A stretch of 9,590 nt of DNA from Syntrophaceae bacterium UBA3084. Its GTDB lineage: Bacteria; Desulfobacterota; Syntrophia; Syntrophales; UBA6807. Numbering within the stretch: the stretch's first letter is position 1; the number at the start of each line of letters is the position of its first letter. Location: NCBI GenBank assembly GCA_002367335.1, contig DFBI01000125.1, forward strand, positions 1 through 9,590, in the 5' to 3' direction. Shown piece by piece: positions 6,710 through 9,590 of the stretch. A model generated the notes under the pieces. That model searched no databases. It was given only the letters and a program-made list of their open reading frames with translations, and was not told the origin of the DNA. The translations under genes and the position numbers were made by a program.

Positions 6710-7398
6710 TCTGAAATCCAGCCCTCTATATGAAACGGTTTCACAGCTTCCATGAGAATATCTATTGTTGCTACACCGGAAATCCTGATTTTTCGCTTAG
6801 GATGCCTGTCATTCGCTTTGAATATAACAAAGCGAACATCTCCATTTGGCAGGAAATGCACGCTGAACACTCGATTCTGTTCGCCTCTCCATGAAGCGTA
6901 GATGTTATAGTCAGGCGTTAATGAAATAGTTGGGCACTTTAGATTAGTATGTAATCGAAAAAAGTTATAAAAATTGCGAAGGGATTCAGCCGCTATTCCA
7001 AGACAATCAGAATCCTCTTCTTTTGCATCATTAAACAAAGTGAGAATTCTATTTGCCAAACTTTCGTGATAGGTAATAGAGAGTGATTTTCTAATCTGGA
7101 AAATTAATTCTTGTACCTGATCCTCTTCGTTTTCAAGTAAAATCACTTGTGTAATTGAATCTTGGTTATCCGGCGAATCAATTATAGAAGTACTGAATTC
7201 TTCCTGGTTAACGAATGCCGTTTTTTTATAAAAAACCCTTCTGGGAAATTTTTTTGGAAAAGATTCGTATGCTTCAGTATCCGAATATGGATAACCGCTT
7301 GGGGAATTATCGTTAATTGATTTATTTCCGTATACAATGCTAGGGATTTGTGCTGGATCAAACCCATTAGGTATTCTATGCAAATCAATCTCAGGCAT
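6706..7398 (-). CDS. Uncharacterised 230-aa protein, second gene of the TIGR04255 cassette
   Basis: A soluble 230-residue protein. The first 90 residues are polar and probably loosely ordered. Residues about 92-150 look helical (QELIFQIRKSL, LANRILTLFNDA, IAAESLRNFYNFF). Residues about 155-206 look like a beta-rich domain, with PTISLTPDYNIYASWR (156-171) followed by FSVHFLPNGDVRFVIF (178-193). That 'PxI..TPD..I...W' then '...G.V.F' pattern recurs in uncharacterised proteins I have seen but cannot name. The ATG at 7398 overlaps the 3' end of the TIGR04255 gene by eight bases, with GGAA (7403-7406) just upstream. Its own TGA overlaps the next start. Base counts of sampled 60-base lines give 33-37% GC, lower than the XRE or ISP genes. 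No function is assigned. Confidence 0.8.
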   Translation of the reverse strand: MPEIDLHRIPNGFDPAQIPSIVYGNKSINDNSPSGYPYSDTEAYESFPKKFPRRVFYKKTAFVNQEEFSTSIIDSPDNQDSITQVILLENEEDQVQELIFQIRKSLSITYHESLANRILTLFNDAKEEDSDCLGIAAESLRNFYNFFRLHTNLKCPTISLTPDYNIYASWRGEQNRVFSVHFLPNGDVRFVIFKANDRHPKRKIRISGVATIDILMEAVKPFHIEGWISE

Positions 7399-8206
7399 TT
7401 TCTTCCAGCTCCCATATTTTTTGAATTTCAGGGGTTGTTAGATCAGTAAAACCTCGGACTATCCATTCATGTGCCAAGTCAAACCATTCACGCATTCTAT
7501 CTTTTGTCGCTGATTCATCAATTCCTCTCGTTTTTAATTCGAGAACAAGCAAAGGAACTTTGTCTTCTTTTTGTATAGCTTGTTTGAAGCTGATGATCAA
7601 ATAACCCTTCTTTCCCGGCAAAAGGAACTCTTTTTGCCAGCTAACTTTTTCGGGTTTCGGTAAAAAGCGTTCTTTTGTTTTTTCCCAAGCATAATCCAAA
7701 AATATTTTTGGCAGGTCATCAATCGTAGCCCATCCCTGCCCCTTTGGAATATGGTTGATATAACTCAGTTCATATTCGACTGGCCTAAGCTCGCCGAATT
7801 CAAGTTCATCAAAGAAAATTACGATTTTATTCAGTACACTTTCGAAATTTTTAATCACATGGTCATATCGAGGATAATCGTTTTGTCTTCTTCGCCAATT
7901 GAAATAAAATCGATCGCCCTGAAATTGTATCAATTGGTCATCCGATCTGTTTATAAACCACACTCTTGGTAAGGGCATTCCTGTTGCCTGATCTACCAAA
8001 ATTTCACCTTTAGCTGATGATATCGGTGGGGCATGTTGGATAATCGGATAATCAGCTCGAAATTTATCCCAAAGGAAACCGATATGTGGGATTCGAAGTT
8101 TATCAGGAGTATCAAATCGCATCCCACAAACAACTTCGTTAACAGGCGGGTTCTTATAGCTTGGAAGCGTGTTTATTGAAAAGGAACTTTCGATTTTGTT
8201 AGTCAT
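7391..8206 (-). CDS. TIGR04255 family protein, first gene of a three-gene cassette
   Basis: 271 residues, the usual size of the sporadically distributed TIGR04255 family, whose function is unknown. Family-like features are NPPVNEVVCGMRF (19-31) near the N-terminus, QLIQFQGDRFYFNWRR (91-106) in the centre, VEYELSYINHI (143-153), and the C-terminal helix WFDLAHEWIVRGFTDLTT (241-258). There is no signal peptide or membrane segment. The ATG at 8206 is preceded by AGAGGA (8218-8223), eleven bases upstream, a slightly long spacing. A good promoter lies at 8250-8278. The gene overlaps the next one by eight bases. Patchy distribution of the family and the restriction-gene setting fit an accessory role such as anti-phage defence, but that is inference. 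Family call is confident, function is open. Confidence 0.85.
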   Translation of the reverse strand: MTNKIESSFSINTLPSYKNPPVNEVVCGMRFDTPDKLRIPHIGFLWDKFRADYPIIQHAPPISSAKGEILVDQATGMPLPRVWFINRSDDQLIQFQGDRFYFNWRRRQNDYPRYDHVIKNFESVLNKIVIFFDELEFGELRPVEYELSYINHIPKGQGWATIDDLPKIFLDYAWEKTKERFLPKPEKVSWQKEFLLPGKKGYLIISFKQAIQKEDKVPLLVLELKTRGIDESATKDRMREWFDLAHEWIVRGFTDLTTPEIQKIWELEENA

Positions 8207-8249
8207 AAAAAGTATTATCCTCTTAATCTATGAAATCCACATAAAACAT

Positions 8250-8278
8250 AATATAATAAAAATACCCCTTTGCGTCAA
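8250..8278 (-). promoter_or_regulatory. Sigma70-type promoter of the three-gene cassette
   Basis: On the minus strand, TTGACG (8273-8278) and TATATT (8250-8255) are separated by exactly 17 bases. Each box matches the consensus at five of six positions. The expected start of transcription near 8243 would leave a leader of about 37 bases before the ATG at 8206. The -35 box overlaps the TGA stop of the truncated DUF1016 gene (8275-8277). Confidence 0.65.
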
Positions 8279-8868
8279 TAAGAAATTAATTCCAAGGACA
8301 GTATGCCTATTTCCCGAGAAAAGATGTAGGGATCTTTCAGGGTCTCCTTTGCCAGATCAGATTGTGGCGCCGGCAAAGTCCGATCAAAGTTATGTGTTAA
8401 ACCGCTCTGCCTGTTATAAAGATCAGTTTCTACCTGGTGGACCAATACGCTTCTGGACCATCCATTTTGAATAGTCTGTTGAATATACCATTCTCTCTTT
8501 TCTGCACCTTTAACTTTATCAATCAATATACAATTATGGAACCATGGGATTTGTGCAGCAACCTGCTGCACAAATTCAGAATCTGGATAAACCTCAGCAA
8601 ACTTCCTCATATATTTCAGATTTCTTGAAGAAATCCCCTTCATTTCAGGAAATGATTTGCGCAAATCTGTAGAAAGCCGTTCGATTATCTTTGCACCCCA
8701 ACCCTCGCTTTTTTGCCGCAATAATATCTCATTCCCTATTTCCCAGTAAAGGAGAACCATTTGTGCATTAACACTAAGGGCAGCCTTTATCCTGGATGTA
8801 CGTATTTTCTCTTTGAGCCCCTTGAGAAAATCAACATAGGATTTAGTCTTCGTAAGATCTGTTATCAT
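8275..8868 (-). CDS. Truncated DUF1016 (YhcG-like) protein, N-terminal domain only
   Basis: 197 residues. Residues about 10-165 are a complete DUF1016 N-terminal domain: ALSVNAQMVLLYWEIGNEIL (30-49), GWGAKIIERLSTDLRKSFPE (56-75), RNLKYMRKFAEVYP (82-95), QIPWFHNCILIDKVK (105-119) and WYIQQTIQNGWSRSVL (127-142). Full-length relatives run to about 340 residues and carry a PDDEXK nuclease domain right after the LPxPQSDLAxxTLKDPYIF segment. Here that segment (165-183) is present, but 14 unrelated residues and a stop follow. The nuclease half is not visible in other frames in 8207-8320. The protein probably has no nuclease activity, though the remaining domain could still bind a partner. AAGGA (8876-8880) lies seven bases before the ATG, and the XRE gene ends 15 bases upstream, so the two are co-transcribed. 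Confidence 0.82.
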   Translation of the reverse strand: MITDLTKTKSYVDFLKGLKEKIRTSRIKAALSVNAQMVLLYWEIGNEILLRQKSEGWGAKIIERLSTDLRKSFPEMKGISSRNLKYMRKFAEVYPDSEFVQQVAAQIPWFHNCILIDKVKGAEKREWYIQQTIQNGWSRSVLVHQVETDLYNRQSGLTHNFDRTLPAPQSDLAKETLKDPYIFSREIGILSLELISY

Positions 8869-8883
8869 GGAAAAATCCTTTCA

Positions 8884-9240
8884 TTAGACATCTTGCCCGT
8901 AAGTTGTCTTATCTTCAGCAACTGTTGCCTGCTTGGGACGTTCAGGCAGTTGAATATCTATACGAACCTTTGCTCCCAGAGCTTCAGCAACCCTGCGCAA
9001 CATGCTCAGGGAGTGGCCTTCATACGATGTTGATTCAAGGCGACTGATCTGTTGTTGAGATGTTCCCACCCTTTGGGCCAGTTCCTTCTGAGATAAACCA
9101 GCCTTTTTACGCAAAGCAGCTAACTGCAAAGCCACGTCCCAGGCCTCGCCGGCCTTCTGGTAGCGTTTGGCAAAATCAGGGTCTTTCAACTGTTCTTCAA
9201 GGTATCTATCAAAATTAGTTTTTCGTTTCATACAGGACAT
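8884..9240 (-). CDS. XRE-family helix-turn-helix protein, HigA-like antitoxin/regulator
   Basis: 118 residues. The HTH lies at about 40-95, with LRKKAGLSQKELAQRVGTSQ (43-62) and QQISRLESTSYEGHSLSMLR (62-81) as the two helices and recognition region. This is typical of the group that pairs with RelE/HigB-like toxins. The N-terminal FDRYLEEQLKDPDFAKRYQ (9-27) is a common extension in that group. ATG at 9240 or at 9231 (MKRKTNF) are both possible; neither has a strong ribosome binding site. No toxin gene fits between it and the RadC end (82 bases), so it may be an orphan antitoxin or act as regulator of the DUF1016 gene, which follows by 15 bases. Confidence 0.85.
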   Translation of the reverse strand: MSCMKRKTNFDRYLEEQLKDPDFAKRYQKAGEAWDVALQLAALRKKAGLSQKELAQRVGTSQQQISRLESTSYEGHSLSMLRRVAEALGAKVRIDIQLPERPKQATVAEDKTTYGQDV

Positions 9241-9264
9241 CGCTCTGAACTTGTTTCATAAAAC

Positions 9265-9291
9265 TCTATAGTAAATTCCATAATCAGTCAA
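9265..9291 (-). promoter_or_regulatory. Possible promoter of the XRE-DUF1016 pair
   Basis: TTGACT (9286-9291) and TATAGA (9265-9270) are spaced by 15 bases on the minus strand, upstream of the XRE start. The -35 is good, but the -10 match is moderate and the spacing is short, so the -10 could be a base or two away. An XRE protein would be expected to bind here and repress its own operon, but no clear operator palindrome was identified. Confidence 0.3.
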
Positions 9292-9322
9292 CATCAATAT
9301 TGGTGTATTTATTTAAGCGCTC

Positions 9323-9590
9323 CTATAACTCTCTAATCGCCTTTGTTTCATATTCTTCGATCAGGCCTTCATCGGCAAAGCTGAAGTAGCGGTTGTCTCC
9401 GATGATGATGTGGTCGAAAAAGCTGATGCCGGTTGCTTTTGCCGCCATCATCAGGCTTTTTGTGAAAGCCTTGTCATCGTTGCTGGGTTTTACCGCCCCG
9501 GATGGATGATTGTGGGAGACTATGATCGATGGGGCATTATATCTGATGGCCGCCTGAATAATATCGCGTATATATGGATTCGCCCTGTCA
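9323..9590 (-). CDS. radC: RadC-family JAB/MPN-domain protein, C-terminal part
   Basis: 89 bases' worth of codons from the window edge to a TAG stop at 9323-9325, 88 residues visible. They begin DRANPYIRDIIQAAIRYNAP and carry the JAMM metal motif H-x-H-x7-S-x2-D as SHNHPSGAVKPSNDD. The end, DHIIIGDNRYFSFADEGLIEEY, is typical of RadC (UPF0758). The 5' portion lies beyond base 9590. RadC-like proteins were once linked to DNA repair; that role is not supported, and they are frequently carried by mobile islands and prophages. The metal-binding residues in this part are intact. Confidence 0.9.
   Translation of the reverse strand, partial: DRANPYIRDIIQAAIRYNAPSIIVSHNHPSGAVKPSNDDKAFTKSLMMAAKATGISFFDHIIIGDNRYFSFADEGLIEEYETKAIREL

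Noticed and set aside
8169..8474. 101-codon plus-strand frame spanning the DUF1016/TIGR04255 junction, considered as a bridging gene
   Set aside because: It is antisense to the end of DUF1016, the cassette promoter and the TIGR04255 start, and shows no protein-like pattern.

Overview
The window looks like an accessory, defence-island-like stretch of a Gram-negative chromosome with moderate GC (about 42% by eye). Every credible gene lies on the minus strand, so the region is transcribed from right (9590) to left (1). Organism is uncertain. The intergenic repeat style (GTCATTCCCG...CGGGAACGAC palindromes, a GACTTTTTACGAAGCC motif, TTCGACAAGCTCA inverted repeats) and the gene mix would suit a deltaproteobacterium / Desulfobacterota-type genome. 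That is an impression, not a demonstrated placement.

Reading in the direction of transcription: (1) the C-terminal end of a RadC-family JAB-domain protein, cut by the window edge; (2) an XRE/HigA-like helix-turn-helix protein with no room beside it for a toxin; (3) a DUF1016 (YhcG-like) protein that keeps its N-terminal domain and loses its PDDEXK nuclease half; (4) a sigma70-type promoter whose -35 box overlaps the DUF1016 stop codon; (5) a tightly overlapping three-gene operon: a TIGR04255-family protein, a 230-aa protein and a 140-aa protein, none of known function; (6) a 1058-aa single-polypeptide restriction-methylation enzyme of the 'type ISP' group, with an N-terminal PD-(D/E)xK nuclease, an N6-adenine methylase core and a C-terminal recognition region; (7) an AlbA_2/Schlafen-like, RecG-like ATP-binding protein with a TPQV repeat linker; (8) a 33-codon remnant of a second ISP-type gene, matching the 3' end of the intact one; (9) repeat-rich intergenic DNA; (10) a TauE/SafE-type membrane permease; and (11) a further repeat-rich, gene-free left end.

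The restriction enzyme supplies recognition, methylation and cleavage in one chain. The AlbA_2 protein may be an accessory or regulatory partner, as such proteins are often found near restriction systems. The strongest candidate for an undescribed system is the overlapping three-gene cassette at 6287-8206. It has its own promoter, is more AT-rich than its neighbours, and sits between a broken DUF1016 gene and the restriction gene. The second notable signal is the duplicated ISP 3' end on either side of the AlbA_2 gene, which points to gene duplication or recombination and decay in this locus. TauE is probably an unrelated housekeeping or sulfur-anion transport gene at the edge of the island.
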